Part shown: in pieces, positions 14,885 through 23,037 of the stretch | How the letters are laid out: every line of letters begins with the position of its first letter | How positions within the stretch are numbered: position 1 is the stretch's first letter | IMG/VR virus record: IMGVR_UViG_3300035698_012881 | Location: 1-29,522 of that record | Strand: one strand, 5' to 3' | Length of the DNA stretch: 29,522 bases | Source of the DNA: a virus | Translations under genes and position numbers: made by a program | The notes under the pieces: generated by a model | What the model was told of the DNA's origin: nothing | The model's database searches: none | The model's input: the letters and a program-made list of their open reading frames with translations, nothing else

Positions 14885-15781
14885 ATGAATGTTATGAGTT
14901 TATTTGATGGTATATCTTGTGGTAATATAGCACTTAAGAGAGCCGGTATTAAAGTTAATAATTATTATGCTTCAGAGATTGATAAAGATGCTATTAAAGT
15001 AGCTTCGCATAACCATACAGTCTATACTGATATTGGGGATGTAGAAAAAGTAGATGCCGCTAAATACAAGAATATAGACCTACTTATAGGGGGGAGTCCT
15101 TGCCAGGGGTTCAGCTTTGCGGGCAATCAACTTAACTTTGATGACCCAAGAAGTAAGTTATTCTTTGAGTACCTTCGTATTTATGAGGCTATCAAGCCGA
15201 AGTATTTCCTTTTAGAAAATGTTGTGATGCAGCAAAAAAGTGAAGATATTATTACTAAGGCTCTTGGAGTTTCACCTATCGTGATTAATTCAGCGTTGGT
15301 ATCTGCCCAGAACAGGAATAGATTATACTGGACTAATATACCTAATGTGAAGCAACCTGCTGATAAAAATATTAAATTAGAATCTATATTAACAGATAGA
15401 TCTTATTTAAATAAAGCAGTTATTGTAGGTAGGAGGTTAAATCATAGAGGTAAAAGAGAAGACAATAATAAGGCATTATCACTTATTCAATGCTTGGAAG
15501 TAAGAAAAACAAATAGGGATAAAAGTGGCTGTTTGACTACTGTATCAAAAGATAATGTTATAACTAATTTGCCTATTGGTCGCCATCCAAATGTTTATAA
15601 GAATAAACTACCATTTAGAAAGTATAATGAAATAGAGCTGTGCAGGCTACAAACAATACCAGAAGATTATTTTCTTGGTTTAGGTTTAAGTCTAAGTAAA
15701 ATAGAAAAGATGGTCGGAAATGCATGGACCGTAGATGTAATTGAGCATATTTTTAGGAGTATAAATGACAAGAAAATTTAA
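14885..15781 (+). CDS. DNA (cytosine-5)-methyltransferase
   Basis: It transfers methyl groups from SAM to C5 of cytosine. Motif I is LFDGISCGNIALKRAG, the catalytic PCQ is GGSPCQGFSFAG (C73), motif VI is LLENV (E110), motif VIII is SAQNRNRLYW (141-148), and a target-recognition stretch runs to LPF. Motifs IX-X end with LCRLQTIPEDYF and VGNAWTVDVIEHI. At 298 aa all motifs are present, so it should be active. Such phage enzymes commonly evade host restriction; no cognate restriction enzyme is seen. The target site cannot be read. Its end overlaps the C-terminal polymerase gene by 17 nt. Confidence 0.9.
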   Translation: MNVMSLFDGISCGNIALKRAGIKVNNYYASEIDKDAIKVASHNHTVYTDIGDVEKVDAAKYKNIDLLIGGSPCQGFSFAGNQLNFDDPRSKLFFEYLRIYEAIKPKYFLLENVVMQQKSEDIITKALGVSPIVINSALVSAQNRNRLYWTNIPNVKQPADKNIKLESILTDRSYLNKAVIVGRRLNHRGKREDNNKALSLIQCLEVRKTNRDKSGCLTTVSKDNVITNLPIGRHPNVYKNKLPFRKYNEIELCRLQTIPEDYFLGLGLSLSKIEKMVGNAWTVDVIEHIFRSINDKKI

Positions 15782-17918
15782 CTGTGGATGCGAGGTGGGG
15801 CTTGATGAAGATGGTAAGTATGATTTATCTTTCAATAAACTAAATTTAAACTGCCCTATAACTTGGGATATCTTTAAAGATGGTAATACAAAAGGAATCT
15901 TCCAGCTTGAAAGGCAAAGCTTTATGTCCAAAAAGGTTAGCCCTGATGAACTTGGGCACCTTAGCGATCTCGTTGCTATTATTAGGCCTGGATGCGTTTC
16001 GGGAGATAATAAAATTATGCTAAAAGCATACTGTAGGAAAGGATCAAATAGAAGAAATTATAAATATTCTATAATTAGGGACTTGGTTGACAAACCACCA
16101 AAAACTATTATATCTATTGATGAAAATGGGTCATATATTGATAATAATGTTGAAAATATATTTTACTCTGGGCACAAAGAATGTTTTAAAATTAAGCTTA
16201 GAAAATATTCAGCGTCTAGCATAAATAAGTCTCATTTAAATATACAGCCAAGCTATTATGATCTAGAATGTACATTAGACCATGAAATATTAACTATTGA
16301 CCTTGTATGGGTAGAGCTAAAAGATTTAAAAATAGGGGATAGGATAGCCGGAAGAAAAAGAACACTTATAAAAGAACAAGCAAAAGTATCCTTGCCTATT
16401 CAAGCCGATATAGAGTGGTTGACATATTTAGGTAAAGAATCAGTGGGTATAAAGGATACTTATGATATTAGTATGGAGGCTCCGCACCATAACTTTTTAG
16501 CAGGCAATATAGTTGTGCATAACTGTAAAAATAGTATGTCCGATGGCAAGTCTCTTACAGATCACTATGTAGACAGAAAAGCTGGTAAAGATACACTTAA
16601 ATATTTTCATCCAGCACTAGAGCCTATTTTAAAGTCTACTCAGGGAATTTTAATCTATCAAGAAGAAAGTATGAGAATCGCATCTGAAATTGCAGACTTT
16701 ACACTCACAGAGTCTGACGACCTCAGAAAAGCCATTGGGAAAAAGAAAGCTGATCTAATGGCTAAAATTAGAGCTATGTTTATTGAAGGGTGCATTAACA
16801 ATGGAGTTGTATCAAAAGAAGAAGCAGAGCAAATCTTTGATTGGATTGAGAAAGGCCAAAAATATCTGTTTAACAAATCGCACAGTATGGCTTATGCGGC
16901 GAATGCATATCAAACAGCTTATTGTAAGGCTCATTTCCCTAGATCGTTTTTTACTGCTTATCTCAGATATTCTTCTAGTAAACCTGACACATATCAAGAA
17001 ATTGCAGAACTTATAGAAAATGCTAAAGAGATGAATATTGAAGTCTCCCCTCCAGATATTAGATATCTAAATGGCACATTTGACTTAATCAACAATGTAC
17101 CTACTTTTGGCCTACAAGAGATTAAAGGTATCGGCCAATCGGTATTCGAAAAAATGATATTTGGGATCAAAGAAAATAACATTGACATTAATGAGATACA
17201 ATGGTATCCGTTTTTAGCTCTTATGATAAAATATATCAAGGCAAACTCTTTCGAATCACTCATATTATCTGGTGCGTTAGACTGTATGGGGCAAACCCGT
17301 AGTAAAATGTTCCATGATTTTAAGATTTTTAAAGAGATCAGAGATAGAGAGCTTCCATACATACAAAATTTCCTAATTAATAATCCAGATAGCGATGTAC
17401 CCAGTGCTATACATCATATGATGCTTAACAATGACCCTAAAGATAAGAAGCGTCCAATTTTTAGGGTAGCAAGAAATGATGATTTATTAGAGATTATTAA
17501 GTCTCTCGGGACACCTGGCCACAGCCTTAAAGACCCTATTGAGTGGAAGGCTATCAAAGAAAAGAACTTATTAGGTGTTTCTATGACATGCACTAAGTCT
17601 GATAGCTATGATAATAGTGGCTCCAATATGAGCTGCTTAGATTTTATTAATGATAACTTATCTACTAATGGCCTACATATTGTGGCTGAATTATTAGATT
17701 TAAGAGAACACAAGATTAAAGGAGGAGACAATAAAGGACAACCTATGGCTTTCTTAAAGATCCAAGATAGTTCGGCTATACTTGATAATGTTGTATTATT
17801 TGTAGATAAATATGCTAAATACAAAGAAATATTACTAACAGAATCTGTATTTTTATTCTCTGGTTCCAAGGACGACAGAGGATCATTTAAGGTAGAAAAG
17901 GTTTCGCAGGTAATATGA
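15765..17918 (+). CDS. dnaE: DNA polymerase III alpha, C-terminal part, with mini-intein
   Basis: It encodes the fingers and C-terminal domains of the polymerase begun at 10048. AGGAG at 15753 supports ATG 15765. Residues 1-76 include a CGCE segment, then DGNTKGIFQLERQSF and LVAIIRPG. An intein follows (77-253). The DnaE sequence resumes with YVDRKAGKDTLKYF, QGILIYQEESMRIA, DDLRKAIGKKKADLM and FNKSHSMAYA, followed by a helix-hairpin-helix region (GLQEIKGIGQSVFEKM) and an OB-fold-like end. After intein removal the protein would be 540 aa. It has no catalytic Asp triad and so depends on the N-terminal half. It overlaps the methyltransferase by 17 nt and the next gene by 4 nt. Confidence 0.92.
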   Translation: MTRKFNCGCEVGLDEDGKYDLSFNKLNLNCPITWDIFKDGNTKGIFQLERQSFMSKKVSPDELGHLSDLVAIIRPGCVSGDNKIMLKAYCRKGSNRRNYKYSIIRDLVDKPPKTIISIDENGSYIDNNVENIFYSGHKECFKIKLRKYSASSINKSHLNIQPSYYDLECTLDHEILTIDLVWVELKDLKIGDRIAGRKRTLIKEQAKVSLPIQADIEWLTYLGKESVGIKDTYDISMEAPHHNFLAGNIVVHNCKNSMSDGKSLTDHYVDRKAGKDTLKYFHPALEPILKSTQGILIYQEESMRIASEIADFTLTESDDLRKAIGKKKADLMAKIRAMFIEGCINNGVVSKEEAEQIFDWIEKGQKYLFNKSHSMAYAANAYQTAYCKAHFPRSFFTAYLRYSSSKPDTYQEIAELIENAKEMNIEVSPPDIRYLNGTFDLINNVPTFGLQEIKGIGQSVFEKMIFGIKENNIDINEIQWYPFLALMIKYIKANSFESLILSGALDCMGQTRSKMFHDFKIFKEIRDRELPYIQNFLINNPDSDVPSAIHHMMLNNDPKDKKRPIFRVARNDDLLEIIKSLGTPGHSLKDPIEWKAIKEKNLLGVSMTCTKSDSYDNSGSNMSCLDFINDNLSTNGLHIVAELLDLREHKIKGGDNKGQPMAFLKIQDSSAILDNVVLFVDKYAKYKEILLTESVFLFSGSKDDRGSFKVEKVSQVI
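15993..16523 (+). mobile_element. mini-intein in the DnaE C-terminal gene (177 aa, no endonuclease)
   Basis: Block A begins with the nucleophile C77 (CVSGDNKIML). Block B is ECTLDHEILT, with the T-x-x-H residues T170 and H173. Block F is DTYDISMEAPHHNFLAGN, and block G ends IVVHN (H252, N253) followed by +1 Cys 254. The junctions are IIRPG / C and HN / C. All splicing residues are present, so self-splicing is expected. The segment is too short for a homing endonuclease, and no LAGLIDADG or HNH motif is seen. It interrupts a conserved Arg-Pro-Gly of the polymerase fingers, where splicing would be needed for function. Confidence 0.93.
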
Positions 17919-18355
17919 GCAATAAAATAATAAATGACGCAATGGACATTATAAAGAAAGTACTTGGGAAGTTAGCAATAGATAATAAGGAGTTGCGGGA
18001 TCGTATGATCCAGGCAGGTCGTATAGGTGTATGGAAAGCTTATGCTACCTATAATACTGAGACTGATAATAATAGTTATCTATGGAAGTCTATTAAGTGG
18101 GAGATTTATAAGGAATTTAGGTTTTTAAATAAGTTCCCAAAAGAATCTTTACCTAATAATCTTGTACATTCCCCGAGAGAAAATTTGAGTGAGTATCTTC
18201 CTGATAATTTGGATAATACAGAAAAAATGATACTAGAGCTAGAGTTAGAAGAGTATACTATACAAGGTAGTAGTGACTTCTTAGGAGTTGATGTAAAAAC
18301 ATTTAAGAGCATAAGAGATAAACTTTACAGGAAGATAGAGAAATTATATGAGTAA
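17915..18355 (+). CDS. small sigma-70-like factor
   Basis: A segment MIQAGRIGVWKAYATYN followed by YLWKSIKWEIYKEFRF resembles sigma region 2 (the core pattern xGxIGLxKAxxxYdp...sYxxwxIrxei). The C-terminus (GSSDFLGVDVKTFKSIRDKL) resembles a region 4 helix-turn-helix. At 146 aa it is shorter than normal sigma factors (ECF about 180-200). It may redirect host RNA polymerase to phage promoters, or be a sigma-fold protein with another job. It overlaps the polymerase stop (ATGA) and begins the glycosyltransferase block. Confidence 0.6.
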   Translation: MSNKIINDAMDIIKKVLGKLAIDNKELRDRMIQAGRIGVWKAYATYNTETDNNSYLWKSIKWEIYKEFRFLNKFPKESLPNNLVHSPRENLSEYLPDNLDNTEKMILELELEEYTIQGSSDFLGVDVKTFKSIRDKLYRKIEKLYE

Positions 18356-19988
18356 AAAAAGGATAATGCTGGTTTCAGAAAACCATAAAATGGCAACAGG
18401 ATTTGCTACTTATTGTGAAAATATGTTGAGAAGATGGAATGATTCCGGTAAGTATGAAATAGCTGAGTTTGCTATCGGGATGAACCGCCATCAGGCTGAG
18501 TCTTATAAAGTACCGTGGGACATTTATGCTAATAGCCCAATGCCTGACGATTCCCCAGAAATGCTACAGTCTTTTCACGGAAACTCTTCTTATCAGTTTG
18601 GTGCATGGAGATTAGAACAAGCTATCCTAGACTTTAAACCAGATGTTCTATGTGATATTAAAGACCCATGGATGAATGCTCATACTTCATATAGTTCACT
18701 ACTACCATATTTTAATTGGGTATGGATGCCAACATGTGATTCCAGCCCACAGAAACAAGAGTGGATGGAATGGTTCGCAAAAGCCGACGCTATGTTTGCA
18801 TATTCAGAGTTTGGCGTTGAGACGCTTAATAAAGAAAGTGGAAACACTCTAAATGTTCTAGGTTGTGCATCGCCAGCTATTGACGAGAGGTACCATAGAA
18901 AAGATAAGAAAGAAGTTAGAAAAAGACTTGGCCTAAATCCAGACTGGAATATTGTTGGCACAGTAATGAGGAATCAGGTTAGAAAACTATTCCCCGAACT
19001 ATTCAAGTCATTTAAAATCTTTCTAGATCAAGCTGATCCTGAACTTGCCAACAAAACATATTTATATATCCACACTAGCTATCCAGAGAAATTAGGCTGG
19101 AATATCCCAGACCTCATTTCCACCTATGGCATCAACGGTAAGGTATTAGCGACTTACAAGTGCCGCAACTGTGATTCCTTCCAAAGTACTTTCTTTAGTG
19201 ACGCCATGGCTAAGTGTAAGCAGTGTAACCATTATTCTGCTGTTATGTCTAGTTCTGGATTCGGAGTTTCTGTAGAAGAACAAGTAGACATTTATAACGC
19301 CATGGACATGTATGTTCAGTATGCTAACTGCGAAGGATTTGGACTTCCTGTGCCAGAGGCAGCAGCATGTGGGGTTCCTATCGCTGGGACTGACTATAGC
19401 GCTGTACACGACACTGTGACTAATACTGGGGGATATTTAATACCAGTCGCTAAAATGTTTAAGGACCTAGGAGTTTCTGCGGAAAGAGCTTACCCAGATA
19501 ATCAAGCCTTTGCAAACATTATTGAAGATCATTTTAATAAGTCAGATAAAGAGCTAAGAAAGCTTAGTAATAAAACTATTAGAATGGTAAATAAAAGATA
19601 TAACTGGGATAAAACAGCCCAAGTATGGATGGACTATTTTGATAATTATACACCAAAGCCGACCGAAGGAAAATGGGATAGCCCGCCAAGATTTAAATCT
19701 ATGCCACAGGAAGTCCCAGAATTTCAACATCATCATGATTTTTTGCGGTGGCTATATGGAGAGGTGTGGCAGAATGAAGATGAATTTTATGGATATGGGG
19801 TAACTAAAATTTTGAGAGATTTAAATTTCGGTGCAAACTTAGATTATGGATCACTAGATGCGGTGAATAGAGAAGGTATCTTAAAAATGTTTGGGAATAA
19901 AATTGTTAACTATAATAATGTAGAAAGAATTAGGGTTGGAATGCAAGACATTAATGCAAAGCCATTTTACGTAGGAGGAACTAAATGA
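18348..19988 (+). CDS. GT4-family glycosyltransferase with inserted zinc ribbon
   Basis: This is a GT-B fold enzyme moving a sugar from a nucleotide-sugar donor. The N-terminus KKRIMLVSENHKMATGFATY is a Rossmann start. The C-terminal donor site ANCEGFGLPVPEAAACGVPI contains the GT4 E-x7-E (E329, E337). Between the two halves a zinc ribbon interrupts the fold: C272-x2-C275 and C290-x2-C293. At 546 aa it is longer than common GT4 enzymes (350-420); the C-terminal 130 or so residues (HHHDFLRWLYGEVW...) are extra and may bind acceptor or partner. A soluble protein without membrane segments. The substrate cannot be told. Confidence 0.82.
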   Translation: MSKKRIMLVSENHKMATGFATYCENMLRRWNDSGKYEIAEFAIGMNRHQAESYKVPWDIYANSPMPDDSPEMLQSFHGNSSYQFGAWRLEQAILDFKPDVLCDIKDPWMNAHTSYSSLLPYFNWVWMPTCDSSPQKQEWMEWFAKADAMFAYSEFGVETLNKESGNTLNVLGCASPAIDERYHRKDKKEVRKRLGLNPDWNIVGTVMRNQVRKLFPELFKSFKIFLDQADPELANKTYLYIHTSYPEKLGWNIPDLISTYGINGKVLATYKCRNCDSFQSTFFSDAMAKCKQCNHYSAVMSSSGFGVSVEEQVDIYNAMDMYVQYANCEGFGLPVPEAAACGVPIAGTDYSAVHDTVTNTGGYLIPVAKMFKDLGVSAERAYPDNQAFANIIEDHFNKSDKELRKLSNKTIRMVNKRYNWDKTAQVWMDYFDNYTPKPTEGKWDSPPRFKSMPQEVPEFQHHHDFLRWLYGEVWQNEDEFYGYGVTKILRDLNFGANLDYGSLDAVNREGILKMFGNKIVNYNNVERIRVGMQDINAKPFYVGGTK

Positions 19989-20998
19989 GAGTTTTATATA
20001 TTGGGCCATATCGGCAAGTTGATAGATGGGGTCAATTATCTAGGATATTTATAGAAAATTTGAGAAAATCAGGTGTAGACTTTATGCTTAGACCTATCAA
20101 TTATTCTGTAAACAATTTTGATCTAGAATTTGAAGAAGAAAATTCGTGTATAGATTACACGCATATTATCCAGCATTGTCTTCCAAAAGATTTTATCTAT
20201 CAAGCTGCTTATAAAAATATCTTTTTCTTTGACCAAGAGTCACTTGGATCAGAAGATTATAATTTGAAGCATATATTTAATCTTGCTGATGATGTATGGG
20301 CTACAAATATGCCAGATAGGAAAAACGTCAAGCTAGATATGTCTGACCCCTTGTTAAAAGACAGATCTGTAGAAAGCAATGATAATACTAAGGCTTTGCA
20401 GCCATCCCTTGACGATAATACTGTAATCTTTTGTAATGCTAATACTGAATCAAAAGAGACTCTAGCTATTATCAAGAATGCATTCTCTATTAAATATCAC
20501 AATAACCATAAATATAAGCTAATAATCTATTGTGAAAATATAAAAGAGACAGAGAAAGTACTTGTTGAGAGGTCGTGCAAGATACACCCTAATAACTACA
20601 ATAATATTATCTTTATAGGTAAGGACTCTGGTATAACGGAAGAGTTCTTAATCAGTAATAGTGATTATGTTGTTAGTGTTCCACCATTTTTAAATATTAA
20701 TTTTACCTTAGTAAAGGCTGTACAATTAGGCAAGCCATGCTTAATAACTAGGTATAATCAATTTAATAAACATGGTATGGTTGTGGCTGACAGTCATTAT
20801 GAAAGATGTCTAATTGATTATGATAAGAAGGGGACGCCAGACTTTAGCAATACGAATGAACTAGTAGTAATGCCAAGTGTACATTCTATTGTAGAGGGGA
20901 TGGGGGAAATGGAAAAGAACAGATTGCAGTTATCAACCGACATTTTCAAGGCGATTACAGAACTATCAAGAAGCAACATCAAGGAACTATTATGCTAG
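19985..20998 (+). CDS. GT-B-like glycosyltransferase, diverged
   Basis: TAGGAGGA upstream supports ATG 19985, overlapping the previous TGA. The start MRVLYIGPYRQVDRWGQLSR and a later LISNSDYVVSVPPFLNINFT with VKAVQLGKPCLIT follow the GT-B layout (N-terminal Rossmann, C-terminal donor domain with an xAxxxGxPxi strand). The acidic E-x7-E of GT4 is not preserved. At 337 aa it has normal size. Likely a sugar transferase or a pseudo-enzyme in the glycan cassette; confidence in activity is moderate. Confidence 0.55.
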   Translation: MRVLYIGPYRQVDRWGQLSRIFIENLRKSGVDFMLRPINYSVNNFDLEFEEENSCIDYTHIIQHCLPKDFIYQAAYKNIFFFDQESLGSEDYNLKHIFNLADDVWATNMPDRKNVKLDMSDPLLKDRSVESNDNTKALQPSLDDNTVIFCNANTESKETLAIIKNAFSIKYHNNHKYKLIIYCENIKETEKVLVERSCKIHPNNYNNIIFIGKDSGITEEFLISNSDYVVSVPPFLNINFTLVKAVQLGKPCLITRYNQFNKHGMVVADSHYERCLIDYDKKGTPDFSNTNELVVMPSVHSIVEGMGEMEKNRLQLSTDIFKAITELSRSNIKELLC

Positions 20999-21894
20999 AA
21001 AATATTATAAGAACAACTAAAAAGAGAAAAGCTAAAAATTGCAACGTAATCTATGTGCCGGGAAAAGGAAATACTGAACTTCTTGTCAAGGGCCTTGATA
21101 CTATATTTAATACTGTATTCTGCCATCAGTATGAGCAGTATACATGGAACCTAAGCTATGATAAAGGTTCCGTATTTACAATACCAATCAACTACATAAA
21201 TATGCCTATTGACTATATACTTTATGACGATGTCTTATTAGGTTTTAATGAAGTACAAAAATTAGGATATTATTTTCAGGCTCCAGTTATTTATATGGGG
21301 CTGGTTGATGAAAAAGATATATCTCCTATGGTTGGCTATAATAAGCTGACGATCAGTGATAGTGATTTGGAGTCTGTCGGCACAAGACTTGCTCATTATT
21401 CAAAAATGGGTATTGTGGATGGTTATACTTTTGGTTTAGATTTAGAAGAAAACCCATTCCATGACAAAAAGGTGGTGATGATCGATAACTACTGCGATAA
21501 TCATGTGGTGCAAAAGATTTCAGAATCTATTGGTGAAGATTATTTATTGATGCTTACCGATAGAAAGGAAGAAGTTAGATTACAATCTGCTGATGTATTT
21601 ATTCATACATGGAATTACCCAACGGTAAAGCTTCTCAGCTACCTTAAAGCTGGCACACCAGTATTATTTTTCCCTTCTCCTAGCAACTTAAATATTTTAG
21701 AAGACAATAAGAATGGTAAGGTTATCCAAAATATAGATACCCTTAAAGGAGAAATAGATTACCTTTTAGACAATAAAAATCATAAAAGGATTACTGAAAA
21801 TAATAAACTTGCTTTTTCTGATTGTACTAAACAAAAGTTTAAGGATTTGATAGAAGATAGAGTATACTATAATATAGAGTTTTTTAAAGGATAA
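20992..21894 (+). CDS. GT-B-like protein, probable glycosyltransferase relative
   Basis: AAGGA precedes ATG 20992, which overlaps the previous gene by 7 nt. The C-terminal half has LQSADVFIHTWNYPTVKLLS followed by AGTPVLFFPSPSN. This is the donor-domain pattern of GT-B enzymes, with the second Glu region replaced. The N-terminal half (NCNVIYVPGKGNTELLVKGL) is Rossmann-like. The length, 300 aa, is somewhat short. Function by context is sugar transfer. Confidence 0.5.
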   Translation: MLENIIRTTKKRKAKNCNVIYVPGKGNTELLVKGLDTIFNTVFCHQYEQYTWNLSYDKGSVFTIPINYINMPIDYILYDDVLLGFNEVQKLGYYFQAPVIYMGLVDEKDISPMVGYNKLTISDSDLESVGTRLAHYSKMGIVDGYTFGLDLEENPFHDKKVVMIDNYCDNHVVQKISESIGEDYLLMLTDRKEEVRLQSADVFIHTWNYPTVKLLSYLKAGTPVLFFPSPSNLNILEDNKNGKVIQNIDTLKGEIDYLLDNKNHKRITENNKLAFSDCTKQKFKDLIEDRVYYNIEFFKG

Positions 21895-21897
21895 CAA

Positions 21898-22287
21898 ATG
21901 AAGATAAACTTATTTTTACACGAGCAAGAGAGTATTGATGGTTTGAATAATATTCATCTATCTCAACTTGAGCAGGTAGTAGATGCCTCGATCAATCATA
22001 TAGATTGCCATAGCTTTTTAGAAATGCACCATGCCATCATACCAGTTGTCTTGAGTAAGGTGGAACATGAAGGAACTATATTGTTCTCTATAACAAATGT
22101 GGCTAAGGTGTGTAATGATTTCAATAATCACTCTATAGATTTACTTGCGGTAAGTAGAGCTATGGGTTTAAGGTCAGCATTTTTTGATATACCAACAATA
22201 AAAGGTATCCTCGAAGATAGTGGTTTTTATATAGAGAACGTAAAGAGTCGTGAATACCAACATAATATTATAGCTAGGAGACAGTAA
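21898..22287 (+). CDS. methyltransferase-like fragment or small unknown protein
   Basis: The 129-aa product has an order of strands and helices (HIDCHSFLEM, LSKVEHEGTILFSITN, IKGILEDSGFYIENVKSREY, IIARRQ) that resembles the C-terminal half of a class I SAM methyltransferase. The glycine-rich SAM-binding loop is absent. It may be a degenerate or partner-dependent protein. AAAGGATAAC upstream gives the start. It lies within the glycan cassette, so sugar methylation is conceivable but unproven. Confidence 0.4.
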   Translation: MKINLFLHEQESIDGLNNIHLSQLEQVVDASINHIDCHSFLEMHHAIIPVVLSKVEHEGTILFSITNVAKVCNDFNNHSIDLLAVSRAMGLRSAFFDIPTIKGILEDSGFYIENVKSREYQHNIIARRQ

Positions 22288-23037
22288 ATGCAACAACAAC
22301 AAAACGTATTTACAACTTGTGGATCATGCCATTTCGCAAAATTTGAAGGCAGCGACCAAACAGGTTGTAATATGGATGTTTTAGATAATGTGAAAAGTAA
22401 AACTAAAAAAGAAATAGTTTCTATGGAAAGTGGCGGTAAAAATCACTTTATCATAAAAGATTTCGTCTGCCTTAAATATAGGAATGCTGAATGGGGCGCA
22501 AAATTTAGTGCGTCTCCAAGCACACAGCTTGAAAAAGAAATCTATATGAAATGGCATGCTATCGTACTAATAAAAGATGACGCAGATGATCCAATACAAG
22601 ATGTGAAAGATTATATTTCTGCATTAAAAAAGATGAGCCGCCTACCAGATTACTTAACTATTATATACCCGCAAACCGAATATATTTATCCTACACATTT
22701 AATAGAACATTTAAATGACGAGAGATTAAATAAGTGGTATTTGCAAGTTGTAGAGCCGCAGTATGACAAATACTCTCAGGTAGATATTGCTTTTGATAAA
22801 TTCAGAAAAGATAACTATTCGTTCTATACAGTATTCGAATCTATACCAGATGTTGATCATTATCAAGGTATACATAATTTGATTTTTGAAGACCTAAAAG
22901 AAATAGCTATTATAGAACATGGTTATGGAGATACTTTTTTTAAAGCTTTTCATACAACATTAAATGGGAATGCTGTTGACGGCACATTAAAAGAAAAAAT
23001 AGAGTTTTTATGTAATAAGGCAGAAAATAATGCGTAA
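22288..23037 (+). CDS. protein with N-terminal Cys4 module, unknown
   Basis: AGGAG precedes ATG 22288, one base after the previous stop. The N-terminus has C11-x2-C14, a C27 in DQTGCN, and a fourth Cys in FVCLKYRN, a possible zinc or Fe-S module. The following 180 or so residues are alpha/beta (AIVLIKDDADDPIQDVKDYI, LPDYLTIIYPQ). They could be a diverged GT-A-like domain, but DxD metal ligands are not clear. It overlaps the nucleotidyltransferase gene by 8 nt. Confidence 0.45.
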   Translation: MQQQQNVFTTCGSCHFAKFEGSDQTGCNMDVLDNVKSKTKKEIVSMESGGKNHFIIKDFVCLKYRNAEWGAKFSASPSTQLEKEIYMKWHAIVLIKDDADDPIQDVKDYISALKKMSRLPDYLTIIYPQTEYIYPTHLIEHLNDERLNKWYLQVVEPQYDKYSQVDIAFDKFRKDNYSFYTVFESIPDVDHYQGIHNLIFEDLKEIAIIEHGYGDTFFKAFHTTLNGNAVDGTLKEKIEFLCNKAENNA

